From: Bacillota bacterium
Lineage (GTDB): Bacteria > Bacillota_A > Clostridia > Lachnospirales > Lachnospiraceae
NCBI GenBank assembly: GCA_023407175.1
Contig: JAEYMU010000056.1
Coordinates: 62,001 to 126,000 of the forward strand
Length of the DNA stretch: 64,000 nt
Reading direction: 5' to 3'
Positions 25,490-33,590 of this stretch are shown here, in pieces. The notes beneath the pieces were generated by a model. The model ran no database searches. It was not told the DNA's origin and saw only the letters and a list, made by a program, of their open reading frames with translations. Position numbers and translations under genes: made by a program. How positions within the stretch are numbered: position 1 is the stretch's first letter; each line of letters begins with the position of its first letter.

Positions 25490-27094
25490 TTACACTCTGC
25501 TTCTTACCGCATGTCCTGAATTTCGCAGCAGATCTTCCTTTATATTATTCTCCTCGAGCACCAGGTTACCGTTAATGAATACCTTTTCGATCCCAAAGAC
25601 TTTTTGCTGATCCGGTACGGCAGCCTTCAGCTTCTCTTCATGAAATACGGTGATATCGGCAAAATAACCCTCTCTGATATATCCCCTGTCCTTTAACGAA
25701 AATCTGTCTGCAATTCCTCCTGTCATTTTCCGTATCGTCCGCTCCATGGTATCGCCCTCTCCCAGAAGTGAGGCTCTAAGGAATTTTGGAAAGCAATCAT
25801 AGATTGCCGGATTTTGCACTCCATTTTCCTCCACCCAGGCATCCGTCATATACAGGCAATGCTCGTCCCTGGACAGCTCGCTGATAATTTCCGGGGTACT
25901 GTAGGGTCCCATGTTCACCCGCCCCTTGAAGCCGCTCTTTTCACAAAGATATAAATAGGTATCCAGATCAGTTTTTTTCAATTCCTTTGCAATCTGATGG
26001 ACGGTTTTTCCCTCAAACTGCTTGCAGTCCCTTGCTATGTAAGCAACCTCAATATCATCAAAGCCAAAGCCCAGAAGCTTGCTGGAGGCATTGCATAAAA
26101 TCCATAGCTTTAATTTATTGAAGGGTTTCTTCCGTTGTGCCGGATTCATGGCCTGATACCAGGCCGGAAGAATGACAGTAATAACCGATACTCCCATGAC
26201 CTCATGATAGATATCAAAGCCTGCATCCACCCCCTCTTCACGAAGCTTATGCATAATGGACATAAATTCGTCCTTATCCTTAAAGGATCTTCTGCCTACA
26301 AATATTGCGTGGGAATATTGCAGCTTCAGCTTCGTTCCTCTGGAAATCTCAACGAGCTCGTCCAGGGCACGCAGCAGATGGGAACGCCCCAACAGCTCCG
26401 GATATGCCATGGAAACCGCCGAATTTGCTCTCGGATGGACGGTAAGGGGCCGGTCATATTTCAGACAAAGGGCCGCCACCTTTTTCAATTCCTCTGTATC
26501 GGCATAAAGCCCGGGCTCATACATTAACCCCAGGGAGATGCCGCAGGCCCCCTGCTTCAGCCCCTTCTCAAGAATAGCCAGCATGTCCTTCTCCTCACCT
26601 GCCGTGAGCGGTCGGTTACTGCCGCCTATCAACCCTGCCCGCACCGAACAGTGGCCAATTAAGGAGGCGATATTACACGGATTCTTATAATCGATTGCAT
26701 TGAAGAAATCCTCCAGGGTTCCATATTTATCCGTAGCTTCCCGAAAAGAGAACAGCCCTCCGCCAAGCTTATCCACATAGGAGCTTTCCGGCTCAAACCC
26801 TGTCGCTGAAAGACCGCAATTTCCTGCAATAAAGGTTGTAATTCCCTGACGGACAAAGGGTTCAAAATAGGGGATTGGATTCTTTTTTATGGCAAACCAG
26901 TCATTATGGGAATGTGCGTCAATAAAGCCGGAAGAAACCGACAATCCCTCCAGATCAATCATCCGGTCCGCCCCGTCCTCCGGTATTTCCTTTCCTGCAC
27001 TGACAATCCGGTCATTTTCAATCCGTATGCTGCCCACATAGGGCCTTTGGCCCGTACCATCATAGATTTTTCCATTCTTAAGCAATGTTACCAT
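25490..27094 (-). CDS. D-aminoacylase-like amidohydrolase (N-acyl-D-amino-acid deacylase family)
   Basis: A 534-residue cytoplasmic metallo-hydrolase. The N-terminal beta-sandwich 'VTLLKNGKIYDGTGQRPYVGSIRIENDRIV' leads into the metal site 'GFIDAHSHNDWF', and 'QGACGISLGLMYEPG' and 'HPRANSAVSMAYPELLG' are typical of the D-aminoacylase branch. 'GYFADITVFHEEKL' closes the sandwich. It would hydrolyse N-acyl-D-amino acids or related amides. The frame is open to 27196, but the start at 27094 is chosen because GGGAAGG lies 9 bases before it. It is monocistronic and convergent with the siderophore operon. Confidence 0.85.
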   Translation of the reverse strand: MVTLLKNGKIYDGTGQRPYVGSIRIENDRIVSAGKEIPEDGADRMIDLEGLSVSSGFIDAHSHNDWFAIKKNPIPYFEPFVRQGITTFIAGNCGLSATGFEPESSYVDKLGGGLFSFREATDKYGTLEDFFNAIDYKNPCNIASLIGHCSVRAGLIGGSNRPLTAGEEKDMLAILEKGLKQGACGISLGLMYEPGLYADTEELKKVAALCLKYDRPLTVHPRANSAVSMAYPELLGRSHLLRALDELVEISRGTKLKLQYSHAIFVGRRSFKDKDEFMSIMHKLREEGVDAGFDIYHEVMGVSVITVILPAWYQAMNPAQRKKPFNKLKLWILCNASSKLLGFGFDDIEVAYIARDCKQFEGKTVHQIAKELKKTDLDTYLYLCEKSGFKGRVNMGPYSTPEIISELSRDEHCLYMTDAWVEENGVQNPAIYDCFPKFLRASLLGEGDTMERTIRKMTGGIADRFSLKDRGYIREGYFADITVFHEEKLKAAVPDQQKVFGIEKVFINGNLVLEENNIKEDLLRNSGHAVRSRV

Positions 27095-27361
27095 ATCCTT
27101 CATCCTTCCCGTAATAAAATTAAGAGGCCACCTGTCCCCAAGATAACCTCTTTGTTTGATTCTTATTTTAACACTTTTTATAAAAATGCAAAACAATTTA
27201 TTGAGAAAAACCTTTATTCGTAATGTCTTTCTCTATTTAAACATTTCCAATTATTATAATATGTGCTACAATCAGCAATATACCCGTGAGAATTTGTTCG
27301 CTAAAAATGTGATGTCGCAGACAGGATTCTGCTATATTAGTTTTGGAAAGGAGAGGTGGCA

Positions 27362-28192
27362 ATGGAATGGGTTGACCGAATGAATCAAGTGATCGACTAT
27401 TTGGAGGCTCATCTGTGCGATGAAATCAACCCTGATGAGATCAGCCGCATTATGGCATGTCCCTACTCCGTATTTCAGCGGTCCTTTGCTCCTGTTACAG
27501 GAATACAGCTGTCGGAATATCTGCGCCGCAGACGTCTGACCTGTGCTGCATACGATCTTCAAAATACGGATCAGCGCATTCTGGACATTGCCGTAAAATA
27601 TGGTTATGATTCTGCGGATGCCTTCACCGCGGCCTTTAAACGCATGCATGGCATCACACCGCAGGAAGCGCGCAAACCAAATACCAGGCTGAAATTTCAT
27701 ACCCGCCTGACTTTCACATTTATGATTACGGGGGTACAAGAAATGAATTACAAATTAATTGAGAAAAAAGCTTTCCGGGTGCTCGGAATTCGGCGTATCA
27801 CTCCTTACGGCGGCGGTACCTGGGCAATTGTCAAATCTGATGACACAGCTGATAAAATGAAGGAAGTCTGTGGCCATATGTGTGACCTGGGGTTGTGTTT
27901 CGGCTTTGACAACGAGGGAAACAATGACTATATGTGTGCAATTGAGTATGACGGCGAAACCATATCCGGCTTTGACTATTATGAATATCCTGAGATCTCC
28001 TGGCTGGTTTTCACTGCACAAGGCCCCATATCAGAGGGTGTGCTTGGCCAGACCTGGAAACGTATTTACGGAGAGTTCATGCCGCAGAGCGAGTACAGAC
28101 AGAGAGACTTACCTACCATTGAAAAATATATTGAATGGAATGAGGCCTCCGATGTATGCCATGTGGAAATTATGATTCCGGTTCAGAAGTAA
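27362..28192 (+). CDS. AraC-type regulator with GyrI-like effector domain
   Basis: A 276-residue protein. The N-terminal AraC DNA-binding domain (residues ~8-105) includes 'ISRIMACPYSVFQRSFAPVTGIQLSEYLRRRRLTCAAYDLQ' and 'ILDIAVKYGYDSADAFTAAFKRMHGITPQEAR'. The C-terminal GyrI-like/Rob-type effector-binding domain covers ~125-276. Proteins of this layout respond to small hydrophobic or cationic compounds and often control multidrug resistance. The ATG at 27362 is preferred over GTG at 27356 (AAGGAG 8 bases ahead). No target gene is adjacent. Confidence 0.88.
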   Translation: MEWVDRMNQVIDYLEAHLCDEINPDEISRIMACPYSVFQRSFAPVTGIQLSEYLRRRRLTCAAYDLQNTDQRILDIAVKYGYDSADAFTAAFKRMHGITPQEARKPNTRLKFHTRLTFTFMITGVQEMNYKLIEKKAFRVLGIRRITPYGGGTWAIVKSDDTADKMKEVCGHMCDLGLCFGFDNEGNNDYMCAIEYDGETISGFDYYEYPEISWLVFTAQGPISEGVLGQTWKRIYGEFMPQSEYRQRDLPTIEKYIEWNEASDVCHVEIMIPVQK

Positions 28193-28266
28193 CTGCGTAT
28201 ATTTTCTCCTTATAAGGGCGGCTCTGTGCCGCCTTTGTATTTTACCTCCTATCATTTTTATACCTA

Positions 28267-28295
28267 TTGACAAAAATTTATTTGACTAATATAAT
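28267..28295 (+). promoter_or_regulatory. Consensus promoter of the arsRC operon
   Basis: Perfect TTGACA (28267-28272), 17-base spacer and perfect TATAAT (28290-28295). The AT-rich region just downstream (28296-28319) would be the expected ArsR operator location. Confidence 0.8.
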
Positions 28296-28325
28296 CATCA
28301 TATCGAAAATATTTGATTTGAGGTG

Positions 28326-28643
28326 ATGAATATAGAAACCGAATACGAAAAGAATGCCAGAGTATTTAAGGCATTATGCGATGAAAAGCGTCTTGCGATT
28401 CTGGAACTTTTACGAAGCGGCGAAAAGTGCGCCTGCGTTTTAATTGACCAAATGGACATTGGTCAATCTTCTCTGTCCTATCACATGAAGATACTTTGTG
28501 AATCCGGTATCGTGGACAGCAGGCAGGAGGGCAAGTGGACCCATTACCGTTTAAGCGAAGCCGGCAGCAGATATGCAAGGGAGCTTTTAATAAAACTCAC
28601 CACTCCATATGCAGAACAGCAACCGGACCGGTGCTGTGATTAA
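28326..28643 (+). CDS. arsR: ArsR-family metalloregulator (arsenic type)
   Basis: A 105-residue winged-helix repressor. 'RVFKALCDEKRLAILELLRSGEKCACVLIDQMDIGQSSLSYHMKILCESGIVDSRQEGKWTHYRLSE' is a canonical ArsR domain. CAC in 'GEKCACVL' is the CxC pair of alpha-3 that binds As(III)/Sb(III) in type-I ArsR. The start is ATG at 28326, though GTG at 28323 in the same frame is possible, since the GAGG site is very close. The arsenate reductase gene follows. No arsenite pump gene is present in this window. Confidence 0.88.
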   Translation: MNIETEYEKNARVFKALCDEKRLAILELLRSGEKCACVLIDQMDIGQSSLSYHMKILCESGIVDSRQEGKWTHYRLSEAGSRYARELLIKLTTPYAEQQPDRCCD

Positions 28644-28657
28644 GAGGGGCGCACCGC

Positions 28658-29086
28658 TTGGAAAGGAGAAGCATCACGAACACTAAACCAAAGGTCGCAT
28701 TCATTTGCGTCCACAATTCATGCCGCAGTCAGATAGCCGAGGCACTGGGAAAGCATCTTGCAGCCGATGTATTTGAAAGCTATTCCGCCGGTACAAAAAC
28801 CAAGCCGCAAATCAATCAGGATGCTGTTCGTATCATGAAACAGCTTTATAGCATTAACCTGGAACAGACACAGTATTCAAAGCTTCTGGCAGATATACCG
28901 CCTGTGGATATTGTTATAACCATGGGCTGTAATGTCCAATGCCCCTTTCTGCCCTGCAGGCACCGGGAAGACTGGGGACTGGAGGATCCCACCGGAAAAT
29001 CGGACGAAGAATTTATTAAAATTATTGATGCCATCCATAGCAATATCCAAGCTTTAAAAAAACGTATATTAAGCGGAAATTTTTAA
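28658..29086 (+). CDS. arsC: Arsenate reductase, thioredoxin-coupled LMW-phosphatase type
   Basis: A protein of about 137-142 residues. The phosphatase-fold P-loop is 'FICVHNSCRSQIAEAL' (CX5R), followed by 'ITMGCNVQCPFLPC' with the resolving Cys residues and 'DWGLEDPTGKSDEEF' with the catalytic Asp-Pro. It reduces arsenate to arsenite using thioredoxin. The start is uncertain. TTG at 28658 is preceded by AAGAGGGG, but a better site, AAAGGAG (28662-28668), is followed only by ATC or ACG codons in frame (28673, 28676), as though an ATG had been lost. The 3' end is complete. Confidence 0.83.
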   Translation: MERRSITNTKPKVAFICVHNSCRSQIAEALGKHLAADVFESYSAGTKTKPQINQDAVRIMKQLYSINLEQTQYSKLLADIPPVDIVITMGCNVQCPFLPCRHREDWGLEDPTGKSDEEFIKIIDAIHSNIQALKKRILSGNF

Positions 29087-29101
29087 AACCACTGCTTATT
29101 A

Positions 29102-29536
29102 TCATAGATTATGATGATCAGTTTTTTCCGCCTGACTGACTGCAAAATCAACAGCTTCCCGGATGTCGCCTTTATTCGGATGGCCTATTTTCATAAACAA
29201 AAAGCTTCCCTGACAGATGATTTCATCCGCCACAGGAATTCCTTTTTCCTCCAGGAGCCTTCGGACGGTATTTTGTCCCTGCTTTTTTGATGCACAGGAG
29301 GTAATAAGGACCACCTTTTTTATTTTTTCTTTGTCCAGGCCCTTCACAAAGGCTAACATTTCCGGCAGACTCTCGCCTCCGTAAATACCTCCGACAAGAA
29401 AAAGCAGATCTGCTTCCTGCGGTAACAGATGCTCCGATACCTTCTCTGCCGGAATATTAAGGGCCTTTCCTGCCGCCTGGGCCAGTTTCTTAGAATGACC
29501 GGTTTTTGTTGCATATACCATACGTAATTTACTCAT
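29102..29536 (-). CDS. Flavodoxin-fold protein
   Basis: A 144-residue protein that begins 'KLRMVYATKTGHSKKLAQAAGKAL', a flavodoxin-like FMN phosphate loop (T-x-T-G/S type). 'LLFLVGGIYGGESLPEMLAFVKGL' supplies the second FMN loop and 'KKVVLITSCASKKQGQNTVRRLLEEKG' the late strand. It is likely a short electron-transfer or FMN-reductase-type protein. Its start overlaps the end of the TetR gene upstream by 8 bases, so it is probably the target of that regulator. Confidence 0.78.
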   Translation of the reverse strand: MSKLRMVYATKTGHSKKLAQAAGKALNIPAEKVSEHLLPQEADLLFLVGGIYGGESLPEMLAFVKGLDKEKIKKVVLITSCASKKQGQNTVRRLLEEKGIPVADEIICQGSFLFMKIGHPNKGDIREAVDFAVSQAEKTDHHNL

Positions 29537-30116
29537 TTGAGAGTACCCCCTTTAAAATAATATCAAATTGAACCCGAAACATCTCTTCTGCCATATCCAT
29601 GGTTAAATCCGTATGTCTTGAAATCATAAGGTTGAAGCCCAGGAAGGAACTCCAAATGGAAAATGCGGCCTTCTCTGAATCTATTTTCCTGATCAATCCC
29701 GCCTCCATTCCTTTTTGCAGCCTTTCTCCCATATAACTTACCCATTCCGGTTTGCCCGGATTTCTTCTGCTGTACTTGTGAAGAACAATGAGATTATATT
29801 TTTCCGGTTCCTCAAAAGCCAGCTTCATGATTCTATGGAATACCGTTTGCATTTCAGACAGGATATCCTTTTCACTATCCAGCAATTCCATGATCTGAGC
29901 CCGCAGCCACTCGGTCTCCTTTCCTTCAATTGCGTCAATAATTTCCTGCTTATCTTTGAAATAATGATAAACAATACCCGTAGAATATTTCATCTTTTTA
30001 ATAATTTTTCTTATGGAGACCTCTTCAAAGCCTTCCCTGATCCCCATCTCCAATGCAGTATCCAAGATCGCCTGACGGACCAGTTCACTACGCATTTTCT
30101 GCTCTTCTCTTGCCAT
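29529..30116 (-). CDS. TetR-family transcriptional regulator
   Basis: A 195-residue regulator with the N-terminal HTH 'RQAILDTALEMGIREGFEEVSIRKIIKKMKYSTGIVYHYFKDKQEIIDAI' and a helical C-terminal ligand domain. The ATG at 30116 is preferred (GAGGG 7 bases ahead) over 30122. It is co-transcribed with the flavodoxin-like gene. Two ATAAC-ACy-GTTwAT palindromes lie between its -10 and the start codon and are good candidates for its own operator. Confidence 0.88.
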   Translation of the reverse strand: MAREEQKMRSELVRQAILDTALEMGIREGFEEVSIRKIIKKMKYSTGIVYHYFKDKQEIIDAIEGKETEWLRAQIMELLDSEKDILSEMQTVFHRIMKLAFEEPEKYNLIVLHKYSRRNPGKPEWVSYMGERLQKGMEAGLIRKIDSEKAAFSIWSSFLGFNLMISRHTDLTMDMAEEMFRVQFDIILKGVLSNE

Positions 30117-30136
30117 ACACATGCCCTCGCCACTTC

Positions 30137-30167
30137 ATAACACTGTTTATTTACATAACACCGTTAT
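30137..30167. promoter_or_regulatory. Tandem TetR operator candidates
   Basis: ATAACACTGTTTAT (30137-30150) and ATAACACCGTTAT (30155-30167) are imperfect and perfect palindromes spaced 18 bases start to start. The -10 of the tetR promoter (TATAAT on the minus strand, 30174-30169) sits immediately upstream. Confidence 0.6.
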
Positions 30168-30250
30168 AATTATACTAATATAGTACTGGAGAAATGTCAA
30201 GAAGCATCCCGGTGCTGTTTCTTCTCTCCTTCTTGTTAAGAATTCGTAAA

Positions 30251-30445
30251 AGTTCAGCCTTACAGGGAAGGCGACAGGTTCCAGGGAAAAAATGTTTTCC
30301 ATTCGGAGTATTTGCATTCGTCGGTACTTAGGTTCTGTATTTTAGAACCTTATGTACCGTTACGTAATGCAATGAAGCGAAAGCGTCTCCGGTATGGAAA
30401 CATTTATTTCTCTAGGAACTGTCAATTTCCCTGTAAGGCTGAACT
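30251..30445. repeat. 195-bp near-palindromic element with 19-bp perfect terminal inverted repeats
   Basis: The ends AGTTCAGCCTTACAGGGAA (30251-30269) and its exact complement (30427-30445) match at every base. The inner halves also pair: ATGTTTTCCAT with ATGGAAACAT, TGCATT with AATGCA, CGGTAC with GTACCG, GGTTCT with AGAACC. No open frame is present. It looks like a MITE or a large structured RNA. No clear target-site duplication is visible in the flanks. Confidence 0.75.
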
Positions 30446-30479
30446 GTTATGCCAATCCCTTCTCCTGATTTCAAAATAG

Positions 30480-30506
30480 TTGACTTTATGCCATTTATGA
30501 TATAAT
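30480..30506 (+). promoter_or_regulatory. Promoter of the TrpXYZ-type ABC operon
   Basis: TTGACT (30480-30485) and TATAAT (30501-30506), spacing 15 (short). It is followed by a leader hairpin TTTAGC / GCTAAA near 30520-30542. Confidence 0.5.
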
Positions 30507-30576
30507 ATATTACGTATAGTTTAGCGCTTTGAAGTGCTAAATTTATCTAATTTCTAAATTGTGAGGAGGAAGTTTT

Positions 30577-31605
30577 TTGAAAAAGATTTTAGCATCTATA
30601 TTGTCCATACTTATGGTCTTAAGTTTCGCAGCCTGCGGCACTACGGACACCAAGACACCCCAGAATAATGAACCAACCGGTACACAGGAGGATAGTCAGT
30701 CTGACAATCAGACTGATACAGCAACCGTATATCACGTAGGCATCTGCCAGCTGGTTCAGCACGAAGCCCTGGATGCCGCTACTCAAGGCTTTCGGGATGC
30801 ATTAACCGAAAAGCTGGGCGATCAGGTTGTATTTGATGAACAGAATGCCGCCGGAGATTCTCCCACCTGTGCTACGATTATAAACCAGTTTGTTTCCAGT
30901 AAATATGACCTAATCATGGCAAATGCAACCGCTGCTCTTCAGGCTGCAGTTTCCGCTACCAGTACCATTCCGATTCTTGGTACCTCGGTTACCGATTATG
31001 CTACCGCATTAGGCATTGATGACTGGAATGGTGTTACCGGCTTGAATGTATCCGGTACCTCCGATCTTGCTCCCCTTGACAAGCAGGCCGCTATGATTCA
31101 GGAGCTGTTCCCCGATGCAAAGAATATTGGAATTCTCTATTGCTCCGCAGAAGCAAATTCAAAGTATCAGTCAACCACAATTCAGGGCTACCTGAAGGAT
31201 ATGGGCTATACCTGCACCGAGTATACCTTTGCTGACTCCAACGATGTAGCTTCCGTTACACAGAATGCCTGTGCCGGAAGTGATGTAATCTTTGTTCCTA
31301 CCGATAATACCGCTGCTTCCTGCGCAGAGGCCATCAACAATGTGGCAGAGCCCGCCGGAATTCCTATTGTAGCCGGTGAAGAAGGTATCTGCAAGGGCTG
31401 CGGTGTGGCTGCCTTATCGATCAGCTATTATGATTTAGGCTACACCACCGGTGAAATGGCTTATGAGGTTCTTGTAAACGGCGCTGATGTATCTACCATG
31501 GAGGTTAAATATTCCCCCAGTACTACATATAAATATATGGCTGACCGTGCAGAGAAGCTGGGAGTTACAATCCCCGACAGCTATACCGCTATCGAGGTTG
31601 AATAA
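30577..31605 (+). CDS. TrpX-type ABC transporter substrate-binding lipoprotein
   Basis: A 342-residue lipoprotein of the ABC_sub_bind family (COG2984). The signal 'LASILSILMVLSFAAC' gives a lipobox Cys near residue 20. Mature landmarks are 'YHVGICQLVQHEALDAATQGFRDAL', 'IPILGTSVTDYATALG', 'NIGILYCSAEANSKYQ' and 'IPIVAGEEGICKGCGVAALSISYYDLGYTTGEMA'. The family takes up aromatic amino acids such as tryptophan in related Firmicutes. The start is TTG at 30577 with GAGGAGG 7 bases ahead. Confidence 0.87.
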   Translation: MKKILASILSILMVLSFAACGTTDTKTPQNNEPTGTQEDSQSDNQTDTATVYHVGICQLVQHEALDAATQGFRDALTEKLGDQVVFDEQNAAGDSPTCATIINQFVSSKYDLIMANATAALQAAVSATSTIPILGTSVTDYATALGIDDWNGVTGLNVSGTSDLAPLDKQAAMIQELFPDAKNIGILYCSAEANSKYQSTTIQGYLKDMGYTCTEYTFADSNDVASVTQNACAGSDVIFVPTDNTAASCAEAINNVAEPAGIPIVAGEEGICKGCGVAALSISYYDLGYTTGEMAYEVLVNGADVSTMEVKYSPSTTYKYMADRAEKLGVTIPDSYTAIEVE

Positions 31606-31633
31606 TCGGCTTAACCGATCTTAAATAATCTCA

Positions 31634-31662
31634 AAGGGGTGCCTAATTTTGCCGGCACCCCT
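31634..31662 (+). terminator. Intercistronic hairpin after the binding-protein gene
   Basis: Stem AAGGGGTGCC (31634-31643) / GGCACCCCTT (31653-31662), between the binding-protein stop and the permease ribosome site. There is no U run. It probably protects the upstream mRNA or partially terminates, giving excess binding protein. Confidence 0.6.
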
Positions 31663-31685
31663 TAAAAACTGTAAGGAGGATGAAA

Positions 31686-32657
31686 ATGAGTTATTTTGCC
31701 ACCCTGAACCCGTCGGCTTTATTTGATGCCCTTCCCGGCTGTGTTGCCCAGGGTATCATCTGGGGTATTATGGCGCTTGGAGTTTATGTTACCTTTCGGC
31801 TGCTGGATTTTGCCGATCTGACCGTTGACGGCTCCTTTGCAACCGGCGGCGCTGTCACAGTTATACTGACCGTGGCCGGGGTTCCGATTCCGGTTGCTTT
31901 ATTTATTGCAGTACTTGCCGGTCTTGCGGCAGGTCTGATTACCGGTATGCTGCATACGGCTCTCGGCATTCCGCCGATTTTATCCGGTATTTTGACGCAG
32001 ATCGCACTTTATTCTATTAATCTGCACATCATGGGTATGGCTGCAAATAAGGCCTTAAGCGCCCAAAAATACGATTTGCTGATTTCCCTGATGCATACCA
32101 CCAAAGCAATTTTTGTTGGCAGTCTTTTCGCCTCTGCCCTGATTGCATTTCTTTATTGGTATTTCGGTACGGAGCTGGGCAGCTCCATTCGTGCTACCGG
32201 CTGCAATCCTGCCATGAGCAAAGCCAATGGAATTAACATTAATTTTACTAAGGTTCTGGCATTGGCGTTGTCAAACGGTCTTGTAGGACTGGCTGGCGGT
32301 CTGATGGCCCAGTATCAGGGCTTTGCGGACATCAACATGGGCCGCGGCTCCATCGTGATCGGACTTGCTGCCGTAATTATCGGTGAGGTATTCGGTGAAG
32401 CACTGTTAAGAAAGCATCTGAATTTTGCACTGCGCCTCATATTTGTTGTATTCGGCGGTATTGTATATTACGTTGTTGTGGGCGTTGTGCTCTGGTTGAA
32501 GTTGAATTCCAACGATCTGAAGCTGTTTACCGCCATTATTGTCGCTGCATTTCTGGCCGTTCCCTATCTTCAGGGCAAGCGCAAAAGCTCCTTTGGCCGT
32601 ACTGCAAGAACTTCTCTGACCATTCTTAAGACCAGAGACAAGAAGGAGGAATCGTAA
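31686..32657 (+). CDS. ABC transporter permease (TrpY/COG4120 type)
   Basis: A 323-residue membrane protein similar to branched-chain/sugar-type permeases, with 'GIIWGIMALGVYVTFRLLDFADLTVDGSFATGGAV', 'LIKGM'-like loops and 'GLVGLAGGLMAQYQGFADINMGRGSIVIGLAAVIIGEVF', which is strongly diagnostic. The start at 31686 has GGAGG 6 bases ahead, while an in-frame ATG at 31680 abuts it. The stop of this gene abuts the start of the ATPase gene. Confidence 0.9.
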   Translation: MSYFATLNPSALFDALPGCVAQGIIWGIMALGVYVTFRLLDFADLTVDGSFATGGAVTVILTVAGVPIPVALFIAVLAGLAAGLITGMLHTALGIPPILSGILTQIALYSINLHIMGMAANKALSAQKYDLLISLMHTTKAIFVGSLFASALIAFLYWYFGTELGSSIRATGCNPAMSKANGININFTKVLALALSNGLVGLAGGLMAQYQGFADINMGRGSIVIGLAAVIIGEVFGEALLRKHLNFALRLIFVVFGGIVYYVVVGVVLWLKLNSNDLKLFTAIIVAAFLAVPYLQGKRKSSFGRTARTSLTILKTRDKKEES

Positions 32658-33452
32658 ATGCTGGATATCATAGACGTTCACAAAACCTTCAATCCCGGTA
32701 CCATCAATGAAAAGATCGCTCTTAACGGGGTGAACCTTCATCTGGAGCAGGGGGATTTTTGTACAATCATCGGGGGAAACGGTGCCGGTAAATCCACCAC
32801 CCTGAATGCTGTTGCAGGTGTCTGGCCGGTGGACCAGGGAGCTATTGTTCTGGACGGTCAGAACATCACCGGCTTACCCGAGCATAAGAGAGCCGGCTTT
32901 CTTGGCCGTGTCTTTCAGGACCCTATGACAGGCACCGCAGCCACCATGGAGATCCAGGAAAATCTGGCACTGGCTGCCCGCCGGGGAAAAAGCAGAACTC
33001 TTGGCTGGGGAATTACCAGACAGGAAAAGGGAAAATACCGTGAGCTGTTACAAATCCTTGATTTGGGCCTTGAGAACCGTATGACCGCAAAGGTCGGTCT
33101 TCTGTCCGGGGGCCAGCGCCAGGCTCTGACGCTGCTTATGGCAACCCTCCAGCAGCCTAAGCTTTTACTGCTGGATGAGCACACTGCTGCGCTGGACCCG
33201 AAAACCGCGGAGAAGGTCCTTCGTGTCACCGATCAGATCATTGAGGAAAATCATCTGACTGCGCTGATGGTTACCCATAATATGAAGGACGCAATCGCTC
33301 ACGGCAACCGCCTGATTATGATGCATGACGGAAGAGTAATTCTGAATATCACAGGGGAAGAGAAGAAAAAGCTTACCGTAGCGGATTTGATGCACCAGTT
33401 TGAGCTTGTTTCTGGTCAGGAATTTGCCAATGACAAAGCCATTCTGGCGTAA
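32658..33452 (+). CDS. ABC transporter ATP-binding protein (TrpZ/COG1101 type)
   Basis: A 264-residue ATPase with Walker A GGNGAGKS, 'GRVFQDPMTGTAATMEIQENLALAARRGKSRTLGWGI' (characteristic of COG1101), signature 'LSGGQRQALTLLMAT', Walker B 'LLLLDEHTAALD' and H-loop 'MVTHNMKDA'. The usual DEP is DEH here, a common feature of this subfamily. AGGAGG is located at the end of the permease gene. Confidence 0.92.
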   Translation: MLDIIDVHKTFNPGTINEKIALNGVNLHLEQGDFCTIIGGNGAGKSTTLNAVAGVWPVDQGAIVLDGQNITGLPEHKRAGFLGRVFQDPMTGTAATMEIQENLALAARRGKSRTLGWGITRQEKGKYRELLQILDLGLENRMTAKVGLLSGGQRQALTLLMATLQQPKLLLLDEHTAALDPKTAEKVLRVTDQIIEENHLTALMVTHNMKDAIAHGNRLIMMHDGRVILNITGEEKKKLTVADLMHQFELVSGQEFANDKAILA

Positions 33453-33512
33453 TAACCCTTCCGTTCTCCCAGGATTTTTCCTGTCATTCATGCTTAGCAG
33501 CCTGTTATCATA

Positions 33513-33580
33513 AATAAGAAGGATATTACGGAATCCATAGCCGGTTAGAGCGTTGGCTTCCATAATATCCTTCTTATTTT
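33513..33580. terminator. Long bidirectional terminator
   Basis: Arms AATAAGAAGGATATTACGGAA (from 33513) and TTCCATAATATCCTTCTTATT (to 33578) pair over about 20 bases, between the convergent ATPase and ABC half-transporter genes. Confidence 0.8.
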
Positions 33581-33590
33581 ATGTTCTGAA

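Noticed and set aside
30507..30576. T-box leader for the TrpXYZ-type operon
   Set aside because: No T-box sequence (GGTGGNACCGCG) or long leader stems; the leader is only about 70 bases.
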